A stretch of 64,000 bases of DNA, taken from the NCBI GenBank assembly GCA_015350385.1, contig WNKI01000001.1:10641707-10705706 (forward strand), in the 5' to 3' direction. This DNA comes from Aculops lycopersici. Lineage: Eukaryota; Arthropoda; Arachnida; Trombidiformes; Eriophyidae. The stretch's first letter is position 1. The number at the start of each line of letters is the position of its first letter. A program made the position numbers and the translations under genes. Positions 51,380 through 63,899 of this stretch are shown one piece after another. The notes beneath the pieces were generated by a model, which was not told the origin of the DNA, did not search any database, and was given only the letters and a program-made list of their open reading frames with translations.

Positions 51380-54233
51380 TTAGATTCTCGCCTTGAATAT
51401 AATAACCGCGGCGACGAGGAAGAATGAGGTCCATCCAATGGTGACGGCAAAACCAGTTGCCACCTCGGGATATGTTATGTCCCATCCTCTGCTTAGAATG
51501 TACCTTAGCGATTCAATCGGTAAGGTTTGTGGTAGACAGTAGGCAAAGTATCTCATTGCATCTGGCATAGCTTGAGTGGGCCAGACTGTTCCACTGAGTA
51601 AAAGATTTGGATAAAAGGAGCCCAGTGCCAGCATGGTGGCTGAAGTCTCCTCCTTTGTCATAGCTGAAATCATCAAACCGAATGCCATTCCACAGGATGA
51701 TTGTAGTAGTGTCAATTGGATAACCCAAAAGAATGGTCCCCTAGAGGGTATCTCGAAAACGAGAAATGTGAAAATGAGTAGTAGGAAGATTTGAACGTGT
51801 AGCACTAGAAGTTGTGTGAAAACGTGGGACATGATGAATTCGGTTGAAGTAACACCAGCCACCAAACTTCTTTCCAATGAACCCTCTTTTCTCTCTTGAA
51901 CTAGAGCAATGGCAGTTAGGGCAACGGCAGCGAGAAAGGCGATACTTAGTAACACACCGGGTGCCATGAATTCAGTAAAAGTTGGCTCTCTATCTCCGTA
52001 AACGGGTTCCTCCAAATGAACAGGTAGTTGTGCTAGGGCAGTGCTCATGTTTTGTGCTACCAGTGCGTCGCTAGCGAATGATTGGAAAGCTTGTAATAGG
52101 AGACGCTGTAGTTGTAGGCCAATCAAATAGTTGGACATGTCCAAGTGCAAATGGATCGAGCTCAGGTCGAGCGTTTCGGCGTCAATTGAGGTAGCCATGA
52201 GCATTCGCATCTTGAGATTTTCCGTAAAGTTGTCATGTATGACCATTGCGGCCCAAGCTTTGCCAAGCCTAACGGATTCCAGCGCCTCGCTTTGACTCTG
52301 GTAAGGCATCTGTATCACAGAGCGGTTACTTATCTTTGCTAAAAATTGGCTGCTATATGTTGAATCATAGGAGAGCTGACTGGTGTTCAGATTGAGCATT
52401 TCCTCGTTGTAGATGCTAACTGGCAAATTGAATGGTTCTTGGCCAATGCACAAGCAAAAGAGTATGACCTCGACGGATGGTAATAGAAATTGAAACAATA
52501 GGACAGGTAGATTGCGCATTAATCTGGCAAAATTTTTCGATGTCAATGCCTTGACGCGATTGCAACTCCTAACTGTTTCCTGTTTCATTGCTGCCAACTT
52601 GCTACTAGGCACATCCTCAACCTCAAACTTCTCAAACTTGGGCACCAATCGCCCATTTACAACTCCCTGAATGGACTCGCCATTGGGCATCTTCCTGCCG
52701 GCCAATTCTGGATCCGCCAGCTTCTGCTTGAGCTCGTGCGCCTGTTTCTCCTGGGCAATTTGTTTCATTGTTGGATTCCTATGCGTTGCCATTGGATCAA
52801 CATAAGCGCCAGGTGCAGGTGGTTGCGATGTGGCCAGGGTTTGCGGCGGCGCCGCGCCATTGAGCGTTGGATTAGGCTTGACTGAGACCGCAATTGAGTT
52901 AACGCCAGCATGCTCGCTTCCCTCGGTGCTAATCTCTTGAAGTGGCTCCAAGGTGTTTGCTCGCTGGGCAATGGGATTAGCAACACCCACCGGCTTTCCA
53001 ACTACTTGAGGCTTCTTCAATTCCTGCAGGGCCAAGTTGTTGTGGTGTTGTCCGTTGTTGTTGTTGTTGTTTTGGTGGTAGATGTTAGCGTTTCCGGTTG
53101 CAGTGGTGGTGTTTCCGCCAACAGCGTCATTCATTTGTAGACTTGACGACTTGGAGTTGTCAGAGGCGCGACTCAGTTGTAGGAAGACGGCTTCTAGTGT
53201 GGGGCACTTATATTTCTCCATTAGAAAGTCGGGCGACTCTTCAACCAATAGGCGCCCCTGACGCATAAGCCCGCAGACGTTGGCTGCGCGCGCCTCCTCA
53301 ATGTAGTGGGTGGTAATGATGATACTCAGTTGTTCTTTGGTTGATAGAAGCACTAAGTAGTCCCAAATGACTTGTCTTAAAACAGGATCCACGCCAACAG
53401 TTGGCTCGTCCAGAATCAAAAGTGGCGGGCTGTGTATCAAGGCGGCGGCTAGCGACACGCGGCGCTGCTGGCCTCCGGATAAATTGGCAACCATTCGCTT
53501 CTTGTCGGGTAATTCCAAGAAGTCGACTAAAAACTCAACTCGATCGCGAGCACGACGAGAGTCGAGCCGATAGAGTTTGCTAAAAAATAGTAACGTCTCC
53601 TCAATGGTAAAATCTGGAAATAGCGAGATCTCCTGCGGCATGTAGCCGATAATAGGACCTGGGATATTTGAGCCGGGAGTTCCTGGGATTTTGTTAAACA
53701 CTTGAACCTTGCCGCTAGTTGGTCGATTTCTTCCAGTTATACAATTGCACAGGGTGGTCTTACCGCAACCACTGGGTCCCAGAAGAGCGTAGATCGCTCC
53801 CTCTGGCACCTTCATGTTGATGCCCCTCAAAACCTGCACCTTTTTGCTCCCTTGCCCATAAGCCATTTTGACGTCGTTAAATAGAACTGCATTCTCAACG
53901 TTTGAGTTGGCGTAGAAACTTTCGCTTGAGGATCTGGAGGATTGGCGACTGGCCGACATTTGACCCGACGACGAGCGTTTCATGTGACTGAGCATCACCT
54001 GTTTATGTAGTGATATTTTATATATAGATATATATATATAAAATAAGTTGTGGTTGTAATTTATGTGTGTAGGTATAATTTATGATTTAGTTTTTGTTTT
54101 CGTGGGCACAATTTAAGAGATGCTTCAGGGTTCGGATAAACGGAGTTCCAATGGTACCTACCTCATCCTTGTGCTCAAACTCGCCGCACGAGTACTGGTC
54201 CCAACTATTGTAAAGTCTCAGTAGCTTGGACAT
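51380..54233 (-). CDS. ABCH-type half transporter (snu/CG9990-like), two exons
   Basis: The exons are 54233-54162 (24 codons, MSKLLRLYN...EHKDE, donor GTAGGT) and 53998-51380 (acceptor AACAG), phase 0, giving 896 residues. The nucleotide-binding domain comes first: Walker A LLGPSGCGKTT (about 96-106), Q loop YMPQE, signature LSGGQQRRVSLA, Walker B LLILDEPTVGVDP and the H-loop TTHYIEEA. A Ser/Asn/Gln-rich linker of about 190 residues follows, then an ABC2-type membrane domain (ALTSKNFARLMRNLPVLLFQF ... ERKEGSLERSLVAGV ... FWVIQLTLLQSSCGMAFGLMISA). The order NBD-TMD with this ABC2 type marks ABCG-like ABCH proteins; Drosophila Snustorr delivers cuticle lipids. The 24-codon first exon is my splice inference; the second exon is certain. 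A TATAAATAG lies 269 nt upstream of the ATG. Confidence 0.88.
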
Positions 54234-54525
54234 CTTGATGAGCGCTTGCGCTTGGGGTTATCTTCAATCTTTTATCTTGAATTTGATGATGATTGTAATT
54301 ACTATTAATATTATGATTGGTGACGATTGTGATTGTGGTGTTGATTAAGATGGCAGTGGAACTGGATGGTGACGAAGATGATGATGATGATGGTGACAAT
54401 AAAATTGATGGAGATAAAATGATAATAGTAATAATAATAATTACAATCACACACTCTAGTAAAATTGGCAAATGTGCGTCTATCCAATAAGTGTGAGCCG
54501 CCTATTTATACCGTGTGATTCAAAA
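54234..54525. other. Short promoter interval ABC transporter / Dop1R2 3' end
   Basis: A 292-bp interval with GAT and ATA microsatellite-like stretches (about 54375-54440) and a minus-strand TATA box at 54502-54510. Confidence 0.5.
54502..54510 (-). promoter_or_regulatory. TATA box of the ABCH gene
   Basis: The minus strand reads GGTATAAATAGGCGG, a textbook TATAAATAG core. It lies between the stop of Dop1R2 and the ABC ATG, so it can only serve the ABC gene; a start site near 54475 is expected. Confidence 0.5.
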
Positions 54526-54563
54526 TTAAAAGAGAGCTCTCCGATCCGCATCTGTTGCTTTGG

Positions 54564-54595
<32 letters not shown>

Positions 54596-57353
54596 GCTAC
54601 TGCTGCTGCTTCTCCTTCTCCTTTTCTTGCTGGCGGATTACACTTGCTTTCGACTCGGGCACTGGCATTGAAGTTACCAGAACCAGTGACTCTGGTATTA
54701 CCAACTAGAGCATTGGAACTAGCGCCGGCGGGATTACGAGCTGCATTCAAACTAGCTGCAGCGGCGGCCACGATGGACACGCCGCGGGTTGGCGAGGACG
54801 TAGAGTTGGTGTTGGCGTTTTTAACATTGTCAAGTCCGCTAGCGGCGTTACTGCCAATCTTGTTGTTGCAGGCGCTACGTAAGGTTAAATTAGAATGCGA
54901 ATGGTTGTTGTTGTAGCTGTTGCTGGTGTAGGATTGCTGGCCGCCAGTGCCGGCCATAGAGGAATTGTAGCAAGCGTACTGCTCGCTGTGCTTCGAATTC
55001 TTCTTAAGTCTCAATTTCTTAGCCAAGTCGCACTGTTCATATGGACAAATAAACTCAACCCAAGCGCAGAGGACTCGCCGAAAGGCGCGCCGGAAGTCGC
55101 GACTCCAGCAGGCGTAAATAACTGGATTCATTGCGGAATTGAGCCAACCTAACCAGGTTACAATGTTGAGGAGTAATTGGGGCTTGTAGCCGTAGAGAGC
55201 GACAATTATGTTGGCAACGAAGAAGGGGAGCCAGCATAAAATGAACACACCAACCACGATACCTAAAGTCTTGGCAGCCTTCCTCTCCTTTGCTAATCTA
55301 GACACTCGCTTGTAGACGCTGCGATTTTGTCTTAATATACTGGCTCTCGAGTTGTTGGCGCCGCTATTTCCGGTTGGGTTTCCAATGCCAGTGGAAGCTT
55401 TTTCCGCTTTCGAGGATGAGGAAGATTGCAAATTGCGCGACCTCGCGGTGGGAGTTGCGGCGCCAGTTGAGGATGAGTCGCACCTACTACTCAGTAGCGG
55501 GCACGTTAGAGCGCTAGGCGCCTCGGCCGCTACCGCTACTGCTGCCGCCGCCGTCGCCGTCAGGTTTCCCCTTTGCGTCTTTGAGCTGCTCAAATTTAGG
55601 GAGGAAGTCGAGGCTAAAATCGTTGCATTAGCCGCCGCCGGATTGGCTGCATCACTGCCTAGTGAACCCGCTAAACCCATGGAACCAGAAGCTGCGACTT
55701 GACAGTTTGTTGGATTTGCTTGCTCATCGTCGTCGTCGTCATCGTCGTCGTCGGCTACGTCGTCGTCGTCATCGACCTCGTCGTCGTCGTCACCCTCAGC
55801 GCCATCCTGGTCATCCAATGAATCGCAAACGCCAAGTGGCTCGCTTGCCGAATCGATGTAACTTATTGCAGCTAAATCCACTATACTGTGCACCGGTTTG
55901 TTCTGCTCATCGTAATAATGGGCCACCAAACACTTGCTAGTCTTGGTCCCGGTCGCTTGTGCGCCAGTCGCCTGCGAGCTATCCGAGAGGGTATTAGATC
56001 TCACGAGCTCAAGGGCACCTTCAGCCGCCACCACCGTTAATGTGTCGCCATCGCCATCGCCGTCGTCGTTGTCGATAGCTGCGCAATCTCCCATCGCAGA
56101 GTCTGGCGGTGTCGTCTCTGTTGCGGCAGTGGCTGCTGCCATTGCCGCTGCACTGACTTCAACTGCATTTCCGGTCTCACCGCCGATGAGCTTACCACAA
56201 CCAAAGCCACCAGTCTCGTTGCGTCCAAACGAGTTAGCTGAGCTCAGGTGCCGGGCACTATGGCAACCTTGCCCAACAGAAGCGCTATTTCGTTTGTCTA
56301 AGCCCAAATTTGTTATCTCCTCATTGTCGGCTAGCCCAACGGCGCCGCCGCCACAACCATCGACCTCCACTAGGTCGCCCTCCTCCTCGTCGAATCGGGC
56401 GACAAGTGCAACGGGCGCCTTCGTCGGGTGCCGAGCGTTTACCTGTTTCACCAAGCCACCCACTTTATCTCTCGTTAATGGGATCGAGACTTTCTGCTGC
56501 TGTTGTTGCTGCTGCTGCTCCTGCGGATGGAAGTGATGATGCAACTTGGCGCTAATTTTGTTAACTTTGGTCGCTCTACTAGCCACTGGAGCGGGCGCCA
56601 TTGCAGTAGTGGTAGAGGCGGAGGCAGTGGCAGCCGACGAGGATGAAGAGCACGAGTTGGCGTAGGCACTTTTATGGAGGTTGTGGCGATGAGTGTTGCC
56701 GTGGTGGTGGTTGTTGCTATTGCTTTTGTTGTTGTAGTGCTGCTGGGTGGTGTGACTCGCGCCGCCGCCACGATGAGCCCTCAATACGAGATCATAACTC
56801 TCGCCCACCACGGAGCTCGGGTCGCCGCAATTGCCGCCGCCGCCAATGCCATCGCCTTGCGTAATGATCACCTGCTTCGAGCCGTGCTTTAAAAATCTCG
56901 TTTGCTGCACGGCCGCCACATAGATCCGGTAATAGGCATACAGCATCACGCAAAGGGGACCGTAGAAGGAGACAATCGAGGAAAATAGTAAGTAGTAGGT
57001 GTCGTCGGTAAAGACGCATTTATACACAATTGGCGGCGGCGGCGGCGGTGGCTGTTGTTGTTGTGTTGACTGAAACGTTTGAGCTTGTTGTTGCTGTTGT
57101 TGTCGTTGTTGGCCATGTTGGCTATTTTGGGGCGATTGTGGCGCGCTCATATCACTTTGCGGTTGCTGGTATTGTTGCTTTGGATGCAGTTTTTGTTGCT
57201 GTTGCGCTAATGAGATCTCCTCTGTGTCATCTAATAGTAATAGTGAGCTTCTATTGTTACCACTAACATGGCCATTATTGTGGTAGCCACTATCGCTGCC
57301 TCTACCGAAGAGGCCACTACTGTTGATGTTGTCGTCGTTGTCTATTTGTTGCA

Positions 57354-57407
<54 letters not shown>

Positions 57408-58281
57408 TTGACCTGGCAAACGGAGAGTCGAAGTGAGAAGTCGACAACAAAGACGTCGACGCAAACTCAGAGGAGGGAGGCGGCAGTGGCGAGCTAGTTG
57501 TTTGCGACGAGCTAATCGCGTCTAGACCTCCGTCGCTCCAAATGTAACTAGCTGTTGTGGCTGAAATTGAGGAAGGGTACAGTACCTCCTGCTGCAGGGG
57601 TCCAGGTCCCACCGCTCGCCACCACAGGATGGCAGGAAAGGAGATCAACGAGGAGCAGGTCCACAGGGTTGCAATTAAGAAGGCAACTCGTTTGGGGGTC
57701 ATTTTTCTCGGATAACTGATTGGATTTGTTATGGCCAGGTAACGGTCCAGGCTAATTGCGCAGAGGTTCATTATGGAAGCCGTCGAGGCTAACACATCGA
57801 AGGAGTGCCACAAATCGCACCAAATTGGACCAAAGGTCCAGGAGCCAATTATATTGTCTGATATGATGCTAAAAGGCATTACAATTGTTCCCACCAAACA
57901 ATCGGCGCAAGCCAGCGAGGCAATTAGATAGTTTGTCACAGAGTGCAACTGGGATTCATGCCAAATTGCGCTAACTACCAGGAGATTGCCCATAACCACA
58001 AATATACTTACTAGGCACAATAGGATCAGGACGATCGGGTGGAGCAGATAGTCACACAGGAGACTCATCCATGCTTTTAGATCTAATATATTACTGTCGT
58101 TTGGGCCGCCGCCCGTGAAGGCGATGGAGGTTAAGGCAGCAAGTTGGACGCCAGTTTCAAGTTGCAGCCGCTGCGACTGCGACTGGACCAAGTCGGCGGC
58201 TACGGCGCTGCTGCTGGCGACAACAATGCTGCTACTCGTCGTCGTGACTGTCGAGTTTATCAAATCGGCTAGAGTATTCAT
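54526..58281 (-). CDS. Dop1R2: Dopamine receptor 2-like GPCR (Dop1R2/DAMB type), 1251 aa
   Basis: A single-exon aminergic GPCR. TM1 about 78-106, TM2 118-140, TM3 153-178 with D162 (3.32, amine binding) and DRY at 179-181, TM4 198-220 (FPAILWWRAV), TM5 428-450 with S433, S434 and S437 (5.42, 5.43, 5.46, catechol hydroxyls) and P441, TM6 about 1004-1030 (FILCWLPFF), TM7 with NPVIY at about 1052 and CWSRDFRRAFRRVLC. The motif LNIVTWLGWLNSAMNPVIYACWSRDFRRAF is that of DAMB/INDR receptors, which signal dopamine through Gs/Gq. Unusual: the second extracellular loop has about 200 residues (222-425, poly-Ser and poly-Gln) before C421, the partner of C155, and the third intracellular loop about 540 residues. 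Drosophila DAMB has about 540 in total. The C terminus has poly-Thr (54565-54598). Confidence 0.92.
57361..57405. repeat. GAC/GTC microsatellite within Dop1R2 coding sequence
   Basis: About 15 uninterrupted GAC units (plus strand), read on the minus strand as serine codons in the expanded second extracellular loop. Confidence 0.9.
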
Positions 58282-61200
58282 GTGGTCTTTCTTGTTGGTG
58301 TTGTTGTTCTTTTTTTCTTTCTTTGTTCAATATTTTGTTCGATTCAGTAGTTGCAATGTCTTGTTCTCACAGATTAACGCAGCTGAACGGAGCGAAACAT
58401 TCAAATGCGCAATCTGTGATTGGGTTATCAAATTACAATTTATGAACTGTCAATTTGAATTTAAAAAATGTGTGGAATTGATCAATTTAATGAACTGCAC
58501 ACAGAGACACAAACACACACAAACGCTTAGGCGCCACACAGAGTGCCACGCGCGGCGCGCGTGCCGCCGCCGCCGCACCGGCAGTGCCCAATGGCCTCAG
58601 GCGGCGATGCTTGCTCAAGGCGACGACGAGTGTATTAACTCAACTTATTCAAGTTACACTTTAAAAAGGAGCAGCGGCGAGCTTGGCAAACTATCGACTC
58701 TGTCTCAGACTCTGGCGTGGATTTGAATTTAGATTTAGACTTCGATTTAGACAGCCGCCAATAAGACAACAACTGAGATTTAGGCAAAACCAACAAATCG
58801 GCAACCAACAGCGACCTCACTTGTCTCTGTTCCAATCTTCGCCTGCCTCTCGGTTTTAGCTCCAACTCTCTCAGTTTTCTACGGCGCCTTCGTCTCCTTC
58901 GCTTCCTTAGTCTTAAATCGCCAATTGTAAGTCTGGTTGTCGTGCGCCGCAAAGTAGCCAACTGCCGCCTCAACTCCATAAGCGTCGTGGATGGAGAAAA
59001 TTTGAATATTTTGCCGCTTGCCTCGTGGTCTTGTGGTTTTGTTACTAGTTCTTTGTAACTCTTTGTCTTTCTCTTGCTTCTTCAGCTTGAATTTAGTTGC
59101 AGCTCTTTTGAATAGTGACAACAACAACAACAACAACAACAATAATTGTAACGGCTAAACTTTAGCTTTAGTTGTGGTTATCTAACCACAAAAACTTCTT
59201 TCTTTCTCACTAGATGCTACAAGCTTTACCTTAACCCTTAAGGGGCAAGGATATTGTCCTTGTTCTCTTCGTTGTTGATGTCTCTGTTTGTGTCCACCTC
59301 TTGTAGTTGGGATCGTGGTTGTAGTTGTTGCAGTGGTTGCGTTGTAGTTTCAGTTTCAGTTTCTCTATCTAAGTCCAAGTCTTTCAGTTTCTTTTTGCCC
59401 TTTCGATTATTGCTTCCAGAGTAACGATTTAGACACAAAATGATCGCATCTGCGAGAGTAGCGAAAGTAGATGTCGTCGCTTATCAATGACCGCGATCGC
59501 TGAGGTAGAGTTGTTGCTGTGGTAGTTGCGGCTCGTATCTGGCCTCGTGATTCGCCAAAGTCGTTTAGGTTGCCGAACGGCCGACGTGGTTGTCGTTGCT
59601 ATACTATGCTATGTCGTCGGCCAGGTAGTTGATGTGATCTTAATGCTTGTTGTTTTTGTTGTTGTTTTAGCTACTGGTGCTTCCAATTTGTGCAACTTTC
59701 ATTCTACCAATCGATCGATCGATTGACTCGCCGACCAACCAACTCTCTCTCTCTATCTTTTGGCCGCTCGCTCGCCCTCTATAGTCAGTCGGTGGGTATA
59801 TTGTCCCGACTTTAACCTTTTTCTTCTTCCTCTGTTTTGCGACTTCACTTTCGAGATAACAGCGAGCAGACAAATCAACTCGACTGAACTAAACCCAGGG
59901 AACTTGCGCGCGTCTCGTTAGCTCGACGACGACGACTACGAGGTCCAGCATTAAACTCTCGAGCTTCGAACTCGCCACCAACGTCGCCGCTGACAACTAA
60001 TGGCAAGCTCCAGTGGCTCTAGTGCTCGACATAAACTTTCTCCCTCTCTCTCAGTTGCACACGGTGACAGTGGAAGTCACATCAAAATGTTAGCGGCTCT
60101 CTCGAGTGGCGCCGCGATATTGAATTTAAATTGTGACGAACTAAAGCGGAGAGTTGAATAGAGAGTTGCAATTGCGATTGCGCGGCCAAGTGGAGGAGAG
60201 CGACGGAATAGATGGCAGCGACAACAAAAACGAGGATGAACACGACAACCACGATGCTACTGAGGAATAGGGCGACGGTTTGCAGCGCGACGAGTACAAT
60301 GGCCTCAGTCTAAATGTGTACATTTTTGCGTTCCCCGCCACCGCCGCCGTTGCCGCAAACTCAGTCAGTATTGGAGACTCACTGACTCACTGACTCGGTG
60401 GGTCTCTTTGGTTAGCTAGTTGGCTTGCCAATCGGCAGCGGTGTTTTTTCGTCGCTGTCGTCGTCGTCGTCGTCGTGTTGCTTCTCCTATCGGCTGTTAG
60501 CCTCTATCTGTCTCATTCGGCACTCACTCTACCTCCTACCAAATAACCACTCTTTGTGATTTCTCGTCGCTCTCTATCTGCTCGACTTGTGCTTGTTGAT
60601 ATGAGAATGCAGAATGAAATGGTAATTCCCATTCTGCTTCAGCTCTCGCCGGCGTCGCTTTCGTTGTTGTTGCTACCGGAGCTGCTCAGTGTGAGCTCTG
60701 TTTCCGTCTGCGTTCGCGCAAGTTAGTTGGCAAGCTAGTTGGCGAGCTAGCGTCGCTCGCTGCAGCTACCTTCTCGCTCTCCCTTTGTGTCTGTGTGCTT
60801 CGCACCACTTTTGCCAACAGACCCACAAGCGACTGGCTGACTATTGCCTGCTAACTGGCCAAGTCCAAAGGCGACTGCCATTGAATCAGGAAAAAGAACA
60901 TACACAGTCACAACGTGTTATGCAACGCGCCCTATAGCCCCAAGGCAACACGCGGCGCCATAGGTGACTCTCTCTCTCTCTCTCTCTTCGTCTGCTTCGA
61001 TGCTCAAGCCTCAAACATTCAGCGGCGAGCCGATTGGTTGCGCAGCAGCGGCAGCAGAAGTGGCAGCGGAGGTGGGGACAACAAATGCCCGAATGCTCGC
61101 GGCAAACGAATCATTCAACACCCAAGACTCTAGTTAAGTATTCCAACGGTTCCACCATCGACTTCCCGTTGCATGCTCTTAATGTGTGCTAAACTCCAAT

Positions 61201-61953
61201 CCTCTAATGATTCCTCAGACCTCCCACCAATTCACTCTCTCATACTTTGAACTCTCGACTCTCGCTCTCTTGTTCGACTCAACTTGGCGTCAGTTCAACG
61301 AAGCAATCCAACTCTCATCTACCCGAGTCTCTTGTCACTAAACTAGCGGCAGCGACCTGTCGATTCAGAATTGCAAAGTTGCGCACTCTATGCACACAAG
61401 CAACCCGCCGCCGTCAACTCTCATTGCACGATGTTCCCTTGAAAATAACACATTAGCGCATTTCAACGCGCCAATCGGCGATAGAGCTAACCAGTCAGCG
61501 AGTCGGCCAACGGCGACCAAGTGGCACCAATCGGCTAACGGCACTCACTAGCTCGGTGGCGGCAGCGGCGGCTTGTTAGGTGGTTGCTTTGGCGGTCGCG
61601 ACTCGAATGGATGAATGAAAGAGTCTGGCGCTTCGTTTCGAGTCGGCGGCGCTGCTTGCGGGAATTAGAATTCAGACTACAAAGTATCGGATGGCCGAGA
61701 GTAAATTTACCCGGCCGCCTAGTCGAGTGGAGACGAGGGGACAAGCAGCAGCAACATTGGAGCAGTTGAAGAGGAGAGTGCTAATAATTGGGTGACAGTG
61801 ATGAGATGGGAGCTGGATGTTGGACAGGCAGTCAACTGTAATAGGCGCTCCTCTCGCATGATTAATGTTTGAAGCGCTGCGGTTGTGGATGTTGTCGAAT
61901 AGATGAGCAGTCGGCGTTGGCCAATGGAGAAAGTGATCATTTAATGAACCGCC

Positions 61954-61973
61954 CGCTCGCTCGCTCGCTCGCT
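61954..61973. repeat. GCTC tetranucleotide repeat
   Basis: About five tandem GCTC units. Confidence 0.85.
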
Positions 61974-63051
61974 AGAGACTTGTTTGCTCCAGCGCCATCA
62001 AACTGCTGAACCAACCGACAACGACGATAGTAGCAGCAGCAGCAGTAACAGCAACAACATTATCCAGTTAATAGAATCCAGGTTGGTGGTAAATTTAGAC
62101 GCATTTAGCTGCCAATACCAATACTGCGGCTATACTAGTTGGTGGTGGCATTCAATTATTATTATCATCATCATCAGCACCATAGTCAATGAGCTCTTCT
62201 TTGCTGCCTTTCAATTGAGACAATTGCTTAACGGCACATAAAAACTCAACTGAGGTGTAAACTCTCCTCGCTTAGAGCGATTGATTCACAAATGCGTCTA
62301 ACAAGTCCATAGACTAGACTATTCAGTGGATGAAGATTGTGTACAAAAAGAACAGTGTACAAATTGCAGCTACCAAGCTCATCAGTGACTCGCTAATACG
62401 TCCGTCCTTTGCGCTCGATCTCCCTCGTTTCCGCGCCCAACTAGACGTGTATCCACTTGCTCGCCGTCACCTCCTATCTAATTCCCTTTTCTCTCCTCTT
62501 CTCGCTGCTCCCACTTCCGGCCCTCAAATTTGCGATCTGTTTTCATTCTCGGTTCCGGCGAGAGCCTTAGATGAACCACCGACCGCAAGCAGCAGGAGGC
62601 AAGGCAAAATAAATGTTCAATGTTGTTCACTGCTCAATTCAATCAAGCGACGCCGCAACGCCATCAAGGCGACCGGGGGCTTAATCCAACCATCGAGTTG
62701 CTCGCAATGAGTGAGCCGAGCCGAGCCGACGAGAGGAGAGGAGAGGAGAGGGAAGGCGCAATATGATCGATGATCATCACCGCCGGAAGTGGAGTCACAA
62801 GGTTGCTGTCCGGTGTACCAGTTGTCCGGCGGTCGGCAACACAGAGAGCTGAATTCTAAACGAGCCGGCGGTTGGTCAGGGAGAAGGCGGCTCAAGTATC
62901 CCTCGTCTCTGTTTTTCAACCGAAGCTTCCTCCGCTTGGCAAGCTAAGGGAACGAATGTGTCGTTTGTTACTATCCTCAAGGCGGATGTTGTAGTTGTTT
63001 CGTCCCTCTTGTTGTTGCTGTTGTCCGTGTTTCTTGCGAGCCGATTTGCTC

Positions 63052-63084
63052 GTGGCGTGGCGTCGCGTGGCGTGGCGTCGCATC
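63052..63084. repeat. Tandem GTGGCGTGGCGTC repeat
   Basis: About two and a half imperfect copies of a 13-15-bp unit made of GTGGC and GTCGC words. Confidence 0.75.
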
Positions 63085-63899
63085 CCATCTCGGCGCACGA
63101 TGGGGCCGAGTTAGTCGAGTCTGGTTGTTGTTGTCCACTTTATAACATTAGTATCCAGTCAACGTTGGCCCATTTGTCTCTCGTTTTAGTCTTTCAGTTG
63201 CTCGCTTTCAAGTCCAACTACAGGCCGTGTTGCCCTCCCCCCTCTCAGCCTCCAACAACTTGGCCCACCAAATAGCTCGCGCCTTCAATGACGAACAGCC
63301 AGCTAACTGGTGACGCCGAGTGAGAGTGACAGACGAAACTTGCCGCAACCGGAACGATGCGACGCGATTTGATACGATGAGGCCGCTTTAGCTGGCGCTT
63401 CTAGTAAGTTATCCAACAGTTGAGAGCGGCAAACAGGAAACGGAAGCCGACCAGAGATATATGCGTCACTTACACGCACACCCAGTCAGCCAGCCCGTGC
63501 GCAAAGTGGGCCAAGCCACTAGATGTATCCCGTTGGCCGGCCAGTTGGACAGTTGGCATTGATCTCGCCACTTGGTCTTACCAAGCCGGCGTCTTCATCT
63601 AGTGACTGGTTGTATTCATGATTGCAACTAGCGGGCGACTCGCTGGCTACTGTCCCGCCGTCTAGCTGGCTGGCTGGCTGGCTTACAGAGGTTGCCTTAG
63701 GTTGTCCTTGTGTTCTTCTCGTCTCCCCTCCCCTCCCCTCCTCTCCTCGTGTCTCCTCTCCTCTCATCTCATCTAGTTCTCTAGTCCAACAATTGGTTGG
63801 TTGGCTTGATGGCTAGCTGGTTGGCAAGCCAATCATCTGTTAGCAGCCTCAGCTGTCTGTCGACTTGAGCTGCGACGATTTGCATTCGCGCAACTCCAA

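Noticed and set aside
55352..56536. Long plus-strand frames opposite Dop1R2
   Set aside because: Shadows of the repetitive, GC-rich third intracellular loop; no recognisable protein features.
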